Source: CAXXOK01 sp963675365 | GTDB taxonomy: Bacteria > Bacillota > Clostridia > Christensenellales > Aristaeellaceae | Direction: 5' to 3' | DNA length: 64,000 nt | Assembly (NCBI GenBank): GCA_963675365.2 | Contig: CAXXVA010000003.1 | Span: 124,001 to 188,000, forward strand | Shown: piece by piece, positions 26,781 to 35,313 of the stretch | Layout of the letters: every line of letters begins with the position of its first letter | Position numbering within the stretch: position 1 is the first letter of the stretch | Position numbers and translations under genes: made by a program | The notes under the pieces: model-generated | What the model saw: only the letters and a program-made list of their open reading frames with translations | The model's database searches: none | What the model was told of the DNA's origin: nothing

Positions 26781-27503
26781 ATGAGTTTACAAAAGCTTGA
26801 ATACCTTACGGCTGTGGAAGCGACGGCGCTGAAAATTAAAGAAGAGATCATCAAAGGCAACCTGAACGAAGGTGATAAGCTGCCGCCGGAACGGGAGCTG
26901 GCTGAAACGCTTGGCGTAGGCAGAAGCACGGTTCGCGAAGCGCTGCAGATGCTGAAAATCATGGGGCTTTTAACGGTCAAAGGCGGCGGCAAAGGCGGCG
27001 CTTTTGTCCGCGGCACGAATATCTCCAGCGTCATCAGCATGATTCAATTGATGCTCGAACTGGAGATTTCCAGCTGGGAAGAGGTGCTGGAGGTCCGCAT
27101 GGCGGTGGAACCGTTCGCCAACAGCCTTGCCGCGTCCAACCGTTCCTGGACAGACTTGACCAAGCTGGAAGAGATTCTGAAAAAATCGCGGGATTCGTTT
27201 AATAACCGTTCTATCTATACGGCGTTGAATGCCGATTTCCATCTGACGCTGGCGAAAAGCTCGCATAACAAGCTGCTGATCTCGCTGGTGCTGGCCATCG
27301 GCGGCCTGATTGCCAAAAACGCCACGGAGGTAACCGTATCGCCCGAGCACTTTACGCTGGCCTACAACGACCACAGGAAGATTTACGAGGCGGTGCGCAG
27401 CGGCGACAAGCAGGCGGCTTACGATATCACCATGCGCCACCTGATCGACGCGAAGGAAGAGCATTTAAAGCTGTTCCCGTCAAGTACGGAAAATGGAAAA
27501 TAA
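26781..27503 (+). CDS. FadR-subfamily GntR transcriptional regulator
   Basis: A 240-residue repressor-type protein. The N-terminal winged helix includes PPERELAETLGVGRSTVREALQ (about 34-55), the GntR signature, and the FCD ligand-binding domain follows from about 95, with metal-binding Asp/His candidates (NADFHLTLA; HRKIYEAV). The start at 26781 is chosen because the fold begins there; the ribosome binding site is weak. It ends the operon that starts at oppB. The two TGGTCAGACC boxes before oppB fit its family, so it probably represses the operon until an amino acid, aryl acid or related ligand binds. Confidence 0.92.
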   Translation: MSLQKLEYLTAVEATALKIKEEIIKGNLNEGDKLPPERELAETLGVGRSTVREALQMLKIMGLLTVKGGGKGGAFVRGTNISSVISMIQLMLELEISSWEEVLEVRMAVEPFANSLAASNRSWTDLTKLEEILKKSRDSFNNRSIYTALNADFHLTLAKSSHNKLLISLVLAIGGLIAKNATEVTVSPEHFTLAYNDHRKIYEAVRSGDKQAAYDITMRHLIDAKEEHLKLFPSSTENGK

Positions 27504-27510
27504 CATCATG

Positions 27511-27546
27511 AAAAACACCGCCGTCCTTGCAGACGGCGGTGTTTTT
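27511..27546. terminator. Strong bidirectional terminator between gntR and lrp-like gene
   Basis: A 15-bp perfect stem: 27511-27525 pairs with 27532-27546 around a 6-base loop. The outer arms give A and T runs on both strands. It ends the opp-gntR operon and the convergent Lrp gene. Confidence 0.92.
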
Positions 27547-27548
27547 GA

Positions 27549-27995
27549 TTACGCGCCTTCAGGCGCTACGCGGATGTGGCGGTAAGGCACCAAAGACAGT
27601 ATGGATACGGAGGTGTTTACATCGCCCAGGGGCATTAAACGGTCCACCAGGTTGCGCATCCCGTCCACGCTGGTGACCGCCGCCTTGATGATATAGTCGG
27701 ATTCTCCCGTGACCCTGTGGCATTCCAGGATATCCGGATCGTTTTCAATCATTTCTTCCACAACGGCAGCGGGTTGCTTCAGGGAACCCAGCTGAATAAA
27801 CAGCAGCATATCGCGCCCGACCGCCGGCAGGGAGATACGGGCGGTAAACTCCTCAATGACGCGTTTCTCCAGCAGCTTGGCAATCCGTTCCTGTATGCTG
27901 GGCCTGCTCAGCGCCAGTTTTTTGGATAATTCGCTGATCGTGCAGCGGGAATTTTCCTGCAGCAGCTCAATCAGTTTTGTGTCGATTTGATCCAT
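27549..27995 (-). CDS. Lrp/AsnC-family transcriptional regulator
   Basis: A 148-residue regulator. The N-terminal helix-turn-helix (DTKLIELLQENSRCTISELS ... SRPSIQERI) is followed by the RAM/AsnC ligand domain (GSLKQPAAVVEEMIENDPDI; CHRVTGESDYIIKAAV). The start at 27995 has GAGGTG upstream and removes an unlikely N-terminal extension. It is divergent from iorA across a 183-base AT-rich region. Lrp proteins of this type sense amino acids, so this one likely adjusts IorAB and aminotransferase expression to amino acid supply. Confidence 0.93.
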   Translation of the reverse strand: MDQIDTKLIELLQENSRCTISELSKKLALSRPSIQERIAKLLEKRVIEEFTARISLPAVGRDMLLFIQLGSLKQPAAVVEEMIENDPDILECHRVTGESDYIIKAAVTSVDGMRNLVDRLMPLGDVNTSVSILSLVPYRHIRVAPEGA

Positions 27996-28178
27996 AACGC
28001 ACCTCGATTCATATTGAAGGACGATATAAATAATTAACTTCAATTAGTATATATCATTAGACTAATATATTCAATAATGCATATAAATAGTTTGTTATGT
28101 GATGTATCATGTTATTAGGAGAACATCCCTGCTTTCTCTGGGGATGCAACTGCAAAGACTGGAACAGGAAGTGAAGCA

Positions 28179-29924
28179 ATGAAGAAGCTTATGTTAGGAA
28201 ACGAGGCAATCGCCCGGGGCGCATACGAGGCCGGCTGCAGCGTTGTATCGTCTTATCCCGGCACGCCCAGTACGGAGATTACGGAGTTTATCGCGCATTA
28301 CGACGAAATCTATTCGGAATGGGCGCCCAACGAAAAGGTCGCCATGGAAGTGGCGATCGGCGCGTCGATTGCCGGTGCGCGAGCGATGTGCGCGCAAAAG
28401 CACGTCGGCCTGAACGTCGCGGCGGACCCGATGTTTACCGCATCCTATTCCGGTGTCAGCGGCGGCTTGGTAATCGTCGTGGCGGACGACCCCGGAATGC
28501 ATTCCTCCCAAAACGAGCAGGATTCCAGGCACTATGCCCGCGCGTCGAAACTGCCGATGCTCGAGCCCGCCGACAGTCAGGAATGCAAGGATTTTATGGT
28601 GAAGGCATTCGAGATCAGCGAAACCTTCGATACGCCGGTTATTGTGCGCCTCTCCACCCGCATTGCGCATTCCCAAAGCATCGTCACCCTGTGCGAACGG
28701 CAAAGCGTGCCGGTGAAACCCTATGAAAAGAATCCGCAGAAATACGTCATGATGCCCGCCAACTCCAAAAAGCGGCATGTGGTCGTGGAAAAAAGACAGG
28801 CTTCGCTCGCCGCGTTTTCGGACGAAAGCGGCCTGAATAAAATCGAGTGGAACGGTCGGTCCATCGGCGTCATTGCCGACGGCATCGCCTATCAATATGC
28901 CAAAGAGGGCTTACAGAACGCGTCGTTTTTAAAACTCGGGATGGTATACCCGCTGCCCGACAAGCTTATACGCGAAATAGCCGAAGGCGTGGAAACACTC
29001 TACGTCGTGGAAGAGCTCGATCCGTTTATTCAGGAGCACGTCAAAAACCTGGGGATTGAGGTGATCGGCAAGGAGCTGTTCCCGCTGCTTGGCGAACTGA
29101 CGGCGCAGATAGTAAAGGAAAAGATCACCGGCGAAGTGGCTGCGCATGCGGAACCGTTTGCAGAGGAAACGTTACCCGGACGGCCGCCCGTATTGTGTCC
29201 GGGATGCCCGCACCGCGCGGTGTTTTATGTGCTTAAAAAGCTGAAAGTCAACGTCTATGGCGATATCGGCTGCTACACCCTGGGTGCGCTGCCCCCGCTT
29301 GCGATGATCGACGCCGTGATCTGCATGGGCGCCAGCATCGGCGGAGCGCACGGCATGGAAAAGGCGCGCGGAACGGAGTTTTCCAAGCATACGGTCGCGG
29401 TGATCGGCGAATCCACGTTCATCCATTCGGGAATTACCGGACTGGTCGACATCGTATACAACAAGGGCAATTCCACCGTGATGATTTTGGATAATTCCAT
29501 CACCGGCATGACGGGGCACCAGCAAAACCCGACCACGGGGCTGACCTTGAAAAACGAGCCGACAAAACAGGTCATACTGGAAGACCTGTGCAGGGCCGTC
29601 GGCGTCTCGCGGGTGCGTGTCGTGGATCCGTTTAACATGGACGAACTGGAGACGATCGTCAAGGAAGAACTGGCCGCCGACGAGCCGTCCGTGATCATCG
29701 CCAGAAGGCCGTGCGCGTTGCTGAAGTACGTCAAGCACGGCGCGCCGTTTGCGATTGATTCCGGGAAATGCAAAAACTGCGGCGCGTGCCTTAAGCTCGG
29801 CTGTCCGGCAATCGTCAAGGACGGAAACGTAATGCGCATCGATCCAAGCCTGTGCAACGGCTGCGGTCTGTGCACCACGGTATGTAAATTCGGCGCGATT
29901 GAAAAGGCGGGTGAACAGCAATGA
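28179..29924 (+). CDS. iorA: Indolepyruvate:ferredoxin oxidoreductase, alpha subunit
   Basis: A 581-residue thiamine-diphosphate enzyme subunit. The N-terminal pyrimidine-binding domain (EVGCSVVSSYPGTPSTEI) and the TPP/Mg-binding domain (GDIGCYTLG ... NGNSTVMILDNSITGMTGHQQNPTTG type) are in the usual order. The C-terminal ferredoxin domain holds two [4Fe-4S] clusters: CKNCGACLKLGCP from residue 531 and CNGCGLCTTVC from 559. It decarboxylates aryl-pyruvates from Trp, Phe and Tyr, transferring the acyl group to CoA and electrons to ferredoxin. It overlaps iorB by 4 bases. Confidence 0.95.
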   Translation: MKKLMLGNEAIARGAYEAGCSVVSSYPGTPSTEITEFIAHYDEIYSEWAPNEKVAMEVAIGASIAGARAMCAQKHVGLNVAADPMFTASYSGVSGGLVIVVADDPGMHSSQNEQDSRHYARASKLPMLEPADSQECKDFMVKAFEISETFDTPVIVRLSTRIAHSQSIVTLCERQSVPVKPYEKNPQKYVMMPANSKKRHVVVEKRQASLAAFSDESGLNKIEWNGRSIGVIADGIAYQYAKEGLQNASFLKLGMVYPLPDKLIREIAEGVETLYVVEELDPFIQEHVKNLGIEVIGKELFPLLGELTAQIVKEKITGEVAAHAEPFAEETLPGRPPVLCPGCPHRAVFYVLKKLKVNVYGDIGCYTLGALPPLAMIDAVICMGASIGGAHGMEKARGTEFSKHTVAVIGESTFIHSGITGLVDIVYNKGNSTVMILDNSITGMTGHQQNPTTGLTLKNEPTKQVILEDLCRAVGVSRVRVVDPFNMDELETIVKEELAADEPSVIIARRPCALLKYVKHGAPFAIDSGKCKNCGACLKLGCPAIVKDGNVMRIDPSLCNGCGLCTTVCKFGAIEKAGEQQ

Positions 29925-30508
29925 ATGCAACGAGCATTATGATCGTCGGCGTGGGCGGCCAGGGTACGCTGCTGGCCAGCAAGGTGATCGGCGATGTGGC
30001 CGTGAAAAGCGGCCGCGATGTAAAGGTTTCGGAAGTCCACGGCATGTCGCAGCGCGGGGGCAGCGTGGTAACGTATGTCAAAATCGGGGAAGCGATCCAT
30101 TCTCCGCTGGTGGAGAAAGGCGAGGCGGACAGTATCCTCGCGTTTGAGCAGCTGGAAGCCATGCGCTGGGCCGGGTATTTGAAACCGGACGGAAAGCTGA
30201 TTGTAAGCGCGCAGAAGATTGATCCCATGCCCGTCATCACGGGACAGGCGGAGTACCCCAAGCAGGTGCTGGAAAAGCTTAAAAGCGTTTTCCCGCAAAC
30301 AATCGCCGTGGACGCGCTGCAGGTTGCCAAGGACTGCGGCAACTTAAAAACAGCCAACACGGTCATGGTCGGCGTTTTGGCTAAAACCATGGATATCCCT
30401 AAAGACGTATGGCTGGATGCCATCCGCGATACGGTTCCCGAGCGCTTTCTGGCTGTGAACGAAAAGGCATTCCTGGCGGGGTATGAAAGCGCTGCGCAAA
30501 AAGCTTAA
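29921..30508 (+). CDS. iorB: Indolepyruvate:ferredoxin oxidoreductase, beta subunit
   Basis: A 195-residue gamma-type oxidoreductase subunit. It starts IMIVGVGGQGTLLASKVIGDVA and contains EVHGMSQRGGSV, both typical of IorB. It has no cysteine cluster, so all iron-sulfur centres are in IorA. The ATGA overlap with iorA means both subunits are made in equal amounts. The product is the aryl-acetyl-CoA that the ADP-forming acyl-CoA synthetase at 24436 can use for ATP formation. Confidence 0.95.
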   Translation: MNATSIMIVGVGGQGTLLASKVIGDVAVKSGRDVKVSEVHGMSQRGGSVVTYVKIGEAIHSPLVEKGEADSILAFEQLEAMRWAGYLKPDGKLIVSAQKIDPMPVITGQAEYPKQVLEKLKSVFPQTIAVDALQVAKDCGNLKTANTVMVGVLAKTMDIPKDVWLDAIRDTVPERFLAVNEKAFLAGYESAAQKA

Positions 30509-30526
30509 CGCGGAAAGGAGACGGTT

Positions 30527-31702
30527 ATGGTTTCTTTTGCAGACAGAATGAACGGTGTTTCGGGCAGTGCAATCCGGCAGATTTTTAAGCTGCTTGCCGA
30601 CCCCGGCGTTATTTCCTTTGCGGGCGGCAATCCTTCGCCCCTCAGCTTTCCCGGCAAAGAGCTTGCCGGAATTGCGGCAAAGGTGCTGGAGAACAGCGCG
30701 GCCACGGTGCTGCAGTACGGCGTGACCTCAGGCATGACGAGCCTGAAGGAAACCGTGCGCAATAATCTCGGCGCTATCGGTATCCATGCGGACGACGACG
30801 AGGTCATTATCACCTCAGGCGCGTCCCAGGGCATCAACCTCACCGCGCGGGTGCTTGTCAATCCGGGCGACGTAATCCTTGTGGAATCTCCAACCTTCCT
30901 TGGCGCGCTGCAGTCGTTTTACCTCTACCAGGCGCAGGTCAAAAGCGTAAACACCGATGCGTACGGGTTGATTCCCGAGGACCTGGAGGAGAAAATCAAA
31001 CAATACAAGCCCAAATTCCTGTACACGATCCCGACGTTTCAAAACCCGACGGGCCGCACACTGATCTTCACAAGACGCCGGCAAATCCTGGAGATCTGCG
31101 AAAAGTACGGCGTAATGATCCTGGAGGACGACCCCTATCGCGACTTACGCTACATGGGCGAGCCGATCGCCCCGATTAAATCGCTGGATACCACGGGCAA
31201 TGTCATTTATCTCTACAGCTTTTCCAAGATCATATCCCCGGGCCTGCGCGTAGGCGCGGCGGTTGCGGACAAGGCCGTGATCGACAAGTTCAACATCTGC
31301 AAGCAGGGTGAGGATGTGCATACTTCCAACCTCTCCCAGGCGCTGGTGGACGCCTATTGCCGGTCGGGTATCCTGCCCGAGCACATCGCCCAGACCAACG
31401 CCATGTACCGGACACAGATGCAAACGATGCTTGGGATGCTGTATACGGAGTTTCCGGAGGAAATCCACTATACGACGCCCGACGGCGGCCTGTTCATCTG
31501 GGTGGAGCTTCCGGAACGAATTGACGCGGATGCGTTGTTTCAAAAAGCGCTCGATCGGAAGGTGGTCTTCGTGCCAGGCGAGCATTTCTACTGCGAACAG
31601 CCGAAGAAAAACACCCTGCGGCTGAACTTCTCCATGGCGTCCGTGCCGAAAATCGAGCAGGGGATGACGGCGCTGTCCAAAACGGTGAAGGAGCTGCTTT
31701 AA
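30527..31702 (+). CDS. PLP-dependent aminotransferase, LysN/MocR-type fold I
   Basis: A 391-residue class I aminotransferase similar to 2-aminoadipate/aromatic aminotransferases. The PLP lysine is Lys234 in YSFSKIISPGLRVG. The family segments TIPTFQNPTGRT and EDDPYRDLRY are clear. It has no GntR helix-turn-helix, so it is an enzyme and not a MocR regulator. It starts 18 bases after iorB with AAAGGAGA upstream. It likely passes the amino group of aromatic or branched amino acids to 2-oxoglutarate, giving the 2-oxoacid for IorAB. Confidence 0.92.
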   Translation: MVSFADRMNGVSGSAIRQIFKLLADPGVISFAGGNPSPLSFPGKELAGIAAKVLENSAATVLQYGVTSGMTSLKETVRNNLGAIGIHADDDEVIITSGASQGINLTARVLVNPGDVILVESPTFLGALQSFYLYQAQVKSVNTDAYGLIPEDLEEKIKQYKPKFLYTIPTFQNPTGRTLIFTRRRQILEICEKYGVMILEDDPYRDLRYMGEPIAPIKSLDTTGNVIYLYSFSKIISPGLRVGAAVADKAVIDKFNICKQGEDVHTSNLSQALVDAYCRSGILPEHIAQTNAMYRTQMQTMLGMLYTEFPEEIHYTTPDGGLFIWVELPERIDADALFQKALDRKVVFVPGEHFYCEQPKKNTLRLNFSMASVPKIEQGMTALSKTVKELL

Positions 31703-31788
31703 ATTACTTGCGCATTCCTCGGTCAAGGATCGGTTTCTTCCAAATATGCACTGCCGAACCGAAACAATTGAGAAGAGGCGAAACGGGA

Positions 31789-33042
31789 ATGAAGGGGTAC
31801 AATCCTTACGAACAAATGCTTTCGACCTTAGACCTCGCGGCCCAAAAATGCGATTTGCATCTTAACGATTACATCATCCTCAAATATCCCGAACGGGAGC
31901 TGAAGGTTTCCGTCCCCGTGGAAATGGACGACGGCTCCCTGCAGGTTTTCACCGGTTACCGGGTGCAGCATAACAGCTCCCGCGGTCCGTGCAAGGGCGG
32001 CATCCGCTTTCATCCGAACGTGGATATGGACGAGGTAAAGGCCCTCGCCGCATGGATGACCTGGAAATGCGCGGTCGTGAATATTCCCTACGGCGGCGCG
32101 AAGGGCGGCATCGAAGTCGATCCGACCAGGCTGAGCGAAAAAGAATTAAGCAGGCTGACCCGTCGTTATACCGCGGCCATCCTGCCGATTCTCGGACCGG
32201 AACGCGATATCCCCGCGCCGGACATCAACACGGACGCGAAAATCATGGGCTGGATCATGGATACGTACAGCATGTTCCAGGGGTATTCCGTGCACGGCGT
32301 GGTTACCGGCAAGCCGATCGAACTCGGCGGTTCGCTGGGAAGGAAGGAAGCGACCGGGCGGGGCGTGTCCATCATCACCGAGGCGATCGCTGCGCGCATG
32401 GGGCTTGACATGAAAACCGCGAGGATCGCCGTGCAGGGCTGCGGAAACGTCGGCGGAACGGTTGCCGATATCTTTTTTCGCGGGGGCTACAAGGTCACGG
32501 CCATCAGCGATATTCACTGCGGGCTGTATTGCGAAGACGGCCTGCCCATCGACGCGGTGCTTGCATACCTTGCGGAGCAGAAGACGCTCAAAGGCTTTAC
32601 CGCGGAAAACTGCCGTGAAATTACAAACCGGGAGCTGCTGGAAGCGGACGTCGATATCCTGATTCCCGCGGCGATTGAAAGCCAGATTACAAAGGGAAAC
32701 GCCCACCGTATCCGTGCGAAAATCATCGTGGAAGGCGCAAATGGCCCGACCACCGTGGATGCCGACGAGATCCTCAGCCAAAAAGGCGTGGTGATCGTAC
32801 CGGATATTCTGGCAAACGCAGGCGGCGTGGTGGTATCCTACTTTGAGTGGGTGCAGAACCTGCAGGCGATTTTCTGGGATATCAACGCGGTGAACAAAAT
32901 GCTTGAGAACATCCTGCACAAGAGCTTCGACGAGGTCTACGCCCTCGCGGCGGAAAAGCACGAAACGCTGCGCATCGCGGCCTATATGATTGCGTTAAAG
33001 CGCGTAGTGCAGGCGATTAGAATGCGCGGAATCTTTCCGTGA
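31789..33042 (+). CDS. Glutamate dehydrogenase, GdhA/GudB type
   Basis: A 417-residue hexameric-type enzyme. Lys93 (TWKCAV) and the catalytic Lys105 in GGAKGG are in place, and the Rossmann domain starts VQGCGNVGG. The start at 31789 fits the normal family N-terminus; a frame extending to 31708 has no good start signal. It returns 2-oxoglutarate by oxidatively deaminating glutamate, making NAD(P)H and ammonia, and thus completes the transamination cycle with the aminotransferase just upstream. Confidence 0.95.
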   Translation: MKGYNPYEQMLSTLDLAAQKCDLHLNDYIILKYPERELKVSVPVEMDDGSLQVFTGYRVQHNSSRGPCKGGIRFHPNVDMDEVKALAAWMTWKCAVVNIPYGGAKGGIEVDPTRLSEKELSRLTRRYTAAILPILGPERDIPAPDINTDAKIMGWIMDTYSMFQGYSVHGVVTGKPIELGGSLGRKEATGRGVSIITEAIAARMGLDMKTARIAVQGCGNVGGTVADIFFRGGYKVTAISDIHCGLYCEDGLPIDAVLAYLAEQKTLKGFTAENCREITNRELLEADVDILIPAAIESQITKGNAHRIRAKIIVEGANGPTTVDADEILSQKGVVIVPDILANAGGVVVSYFEWVQNLQAIFWDINAVNKMLENILHKSFDEVYALAAEKHETLRIAAYMIALKRVVQAIRMRGIFP

Positions 33043-33091
33043 TCCGATAACAGCTTTACACAAACAGATCACACCGAAGGACGGAGATTGT

Positions 33092-33754
33092 ATGAAAAAG
33101 GGAGACATCGTATATTGTATGCTGCTGGCGGGCATCGTCGCGTTTCTGACGATCCCTGCGACCAACGGGTTGTTTCTGGCCGCTACGCAAAAAAGCCCCT
33201 ACCTGATGGGCTTTGCAAAGTTTGCGGTGCTTGCGACGATGGGCGAGTTTCTGGCAATCCGCATAACGGCGCGGCAGTGGAAAGCGCCGCGAGGCGCGGT
33301 ATACAAGGCGATCGTCTGGGGAATCCTCGGCATATGCATCGTGCTGATGTTTCAAATCTTCCCGGCGGGCGTCGCGCAGGCTGCCGACAAAGGGTATCTG
33401 TGGCTTGGCAGCGGATGGTTTTCGTCCCTGCTGACCGCGTTTCTGACCAGCTTCATTATGAATTTCACCTTCGGGTCGATGTTTATGGCGCTGCACAGGA
33501 TTACCGATACGATGATCGACAAACGCTGCAATGGCGAAAAAACGTCACTGAAAGCAGCGATCGATACAATCGATTGGGCGGATTTCATCAAATTCGTCGT
33601 GGGGAAAACGCTCCCGTTATTCTGGATCCCCATGCACACGCTGTCCTTCCTGCTGCCGCAGGGGTATCAGGTGCTGTTCGCCGGATTCCTGTCCATCGCG
33701 CTGGGCGTGATCCTGGCCTACGCCAAACGTCGGCAGTATAAACCCGCCGCGTAG
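33092..33754 (+). CDS. Small polytopic membrane protein, possibly Mpv17/PMP22-like
   Basis: A 220-residue protein with four to five hydrophobic segments (about 6-28, 40-58, 72-95, 106-130, 180-208). The last part (FWIPMHTLSFLLPQGYQVLFAG) has a Trp-Pro, aromatic and Gln pattern that recalls Mpv17-type channels, but this is only a pattern match. It is the last gene of the iorA operon and has GGAGA upstream. It could export an acid or ammonia from amino acid fermentation; the function is unknown. Confidence 0.6.
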   Translation: MKKGDIVYCMLLAGIVAFLTIPATNGLFLAATQKSPYLMGFAKFAVLATMGEFLAIRITARQWKAPRGAVYKAIVWGILGICIVLMFQIFPAGVAQAADKGYLWLGSGWFSSLLTAFLTSFIMNFTFGSMFMALHRITDTMIDKRCNGEKTSLKAAIDTIDWADFIKFVVGKTLPLFWIPMHTLSFLLPQGYQVLFAGFLSIALGVILAYAKRRQYKPAA

Positions 33755-33765
33755 CATGCAGAGAA

Positions 33766-33803
33766 AACCCCGTCCGCATTTCCGCGGACGGGGTTGTTGT
33801 TTC
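33766..33803. terminator. Bidirectional terminator between the ior operon and aroF
   Basis: AACCCCGTCCGC (33766-33777) pairs perfectly with GCGGACGGGGTT (33784-33795) around a 6-base loop, followed by GTTGTTTCC. It lies between convergent genes. Confidence 0.85.
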
Positions 33804-33819
33804 CGTCACAGGGTATCCG

Positions 33820-34827
33820 TCAGTCCTCCGCCATTGACCGGCGGATGTTTTGCACGCGCCTGGCGATATCGGCAAATTGCTCCGGCGTGACGGATTGCGG
33901 GCCGTCCGACAGGGCGTGGGGCGGGTCGTTGTGCACTTCGATCATCAGGCCGTCGGCGCCTGCGGCCGCGGCGGCCAGCGCCATGGGTTTGACCAGCTTG
34001 GCAATGCCTGTGGCGTGACTGGGATCGACGACGACCGGAAGATGCGACAAATCTTTGAGCAGCGGCACCGCCGCCAGATCCAACGTGTTTCGCATATAGG
34101 TTTCAAAGGTGCGGATGCCGCGTTCGCAAAGGATCACGTTCGGATTTCCTTCGCTCATGATATATTCCGCGCTCATCAAAAGCTCTTTGAGCGTATTGGC
34201 AAGCCCGCGCTTTAATAATATCGGCTTTTTGGTTTTGCCCAGTTCTTTGAGCAGGTCGAAATTCTGCATGTTCCGCGCGCCGACCTGGATGACGTCCACA
34301 TCCTCAAACAGGGGCAGGTGGTTGGCGTTCATAATCTCGGTGACAATCGGCATACCGGTAATCTTTTTAGCTTCCAGCAACAGCTCGATCCCTTCGGACT
34401 TCAAGCCCTGAAAGTCGTACGGCGAGGTTCTGGGTTTGAACGCGCCGCCGCGCAAAAGTCCTGCGCCGGACGCGGAGATACTTTGCGCAATGCCGATGAT
34501 CTGCTCCTTGGTTTCTACCGAGCAGGGGCCCGCCATGATCTGGAAATGGCCGCCGCCGATTTTCAGCCCGCAGACATCCACCACCGTATCCTCCGGATGA
34601 AACTTGCGGTTCGCGTTTTTATACGGTTCCGAAATGCGCATCACGGATTCGATGATCTCCAGATTTCGCAACAGTTCTATATCGATGCTTGAGGTATCGC
34701 CGATCAGCCCAAGCACCGTGTGGTATTCGCCGACGATGACGCGAACGTCCAGGTCGCGGCTTTTGAACCATGCAATCAGATTGTCGATCTTTTGCTGCGG
34801 AACACCCGCTTTGAGTACTGCAACCAT
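33820..34827 (-). CDS. aroF: 3-deoxy-7-phosphoheptulonate synthase, class Ibeta
   Basis: A 335-residue enzyme that joins phosphoenolpyruvate and erythrose-4-phosphate in the first step of the shikimate pathway. The N-terminal ferredoxin-like regulatory domain (about 1-70) is followed by the catalytic barrel with IMAGPCSVE, FKPRTSPYDFQG and LKRG motifs, and a His in VDPSHATG. The regulatory domain type is usually feedback-inhibited by tyrosine or phenylalanine. It is convergent with the aromatic fermentation operon. It has its own promoter at 34920-34948. Confidence 0.95.
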   Translation of the reverse strand: MVAVLKAGVPQQKIDNLIAWFKSRDLDVRVIVGEYHTVLGLIGDTSSIDIELLRNLEIIESVMRISEPYKNANRKFHPEDTVVDVCGLKIGGGHFQIMAGPCSVETKEQIIGIAQSISASGAGLLRGGAFKPRTSPYDFQGLKSEGIELLLEAKKITGMPIVTEIMNANHLPLFEDVDVIQVGARNMQNFDLLKELGKTKKPILLKRGLANTLKELLMSAEYIMSEGNPNVILCERGIRTFETYMRNTLDLAAVPLLKDLSHLPVVVDPSHATGIAKLVKPMALAAAAAGADGLMIEVHNDPPHALSDGPQSVTPEQFADIARRVQNIRRSMAED

Positions 34828-34919
34828 ACGATACCGCCTTATATACTTGGTTTGGAAGACAGGAGAGACAGCCGAAATAAACAGAAACGAAATCCGGAGC
34901 AGGGATTTCTACATGCATA

Positions 34920-34948
34920 AATATACCATATTTACAGGAAAATATCAA
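34920..34948 (-). promoter_or_regulatory. Promoter of aroF
   Basis: On the minus strand, TTGATA (34948-34943), 17 bases, TATATT (34925-34920), about 93 bases before the start codon. The leader is too short for a T-box and shows no T-box sequence. Confidence 0.65.
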
Positions 34949-35282
34949 CGGCCGTGCATGGGCTTCCGCAAGCCGCAGCGGCAATACAGAGCTTTGAAAA
35001 GCTGATGGAAAAGTTGCGAAAACTGAATCTACATTGGATTGATTGATTGTCTAGATAAACCAGGTTTGCAAAGAGTTTATGCACAGATTAGTTTTACTGA
35101 AATAGGTAGATGTCATATGGAAGGGAAACAATGGTGGAGATAATTGTTTACCATGATCGATTAAGCGTTGAAAATAAGAAGATTACTGAGATTTAGAGTG
35201 TTTAGAAATATCGGCAAAATAGTGGTCTGTGCCGATTCAAATCCTGTCACCTTTCCCGCAATCGCACCCCGTTGTTGATACA

Positions 35283-35313
35283 AAAACGCCGCGCCTATAC
35301 GGAGCGGTGTTTT
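35283..35313 (+). terminator. Hairpin with terminator form after the tRNA-tail-like sequence
   Basis: AAAACGCCGC (35283-35292) pairs with GCGGTGTTTT (35304-35313, one G-U pair) around 11 bases. It matches the position and the AAAACxCCG arm of the terminator at 13780, which also follows a tRNA-tail-like sequence by 17-18 bases. Confidence 0.6.

Noticed and set aside
34828..34960. T-box or other riboswitch before aroF
   Set aside because: The leader from the predicted promoter is under 100 bases and has no T-box consensus or specifier stem.
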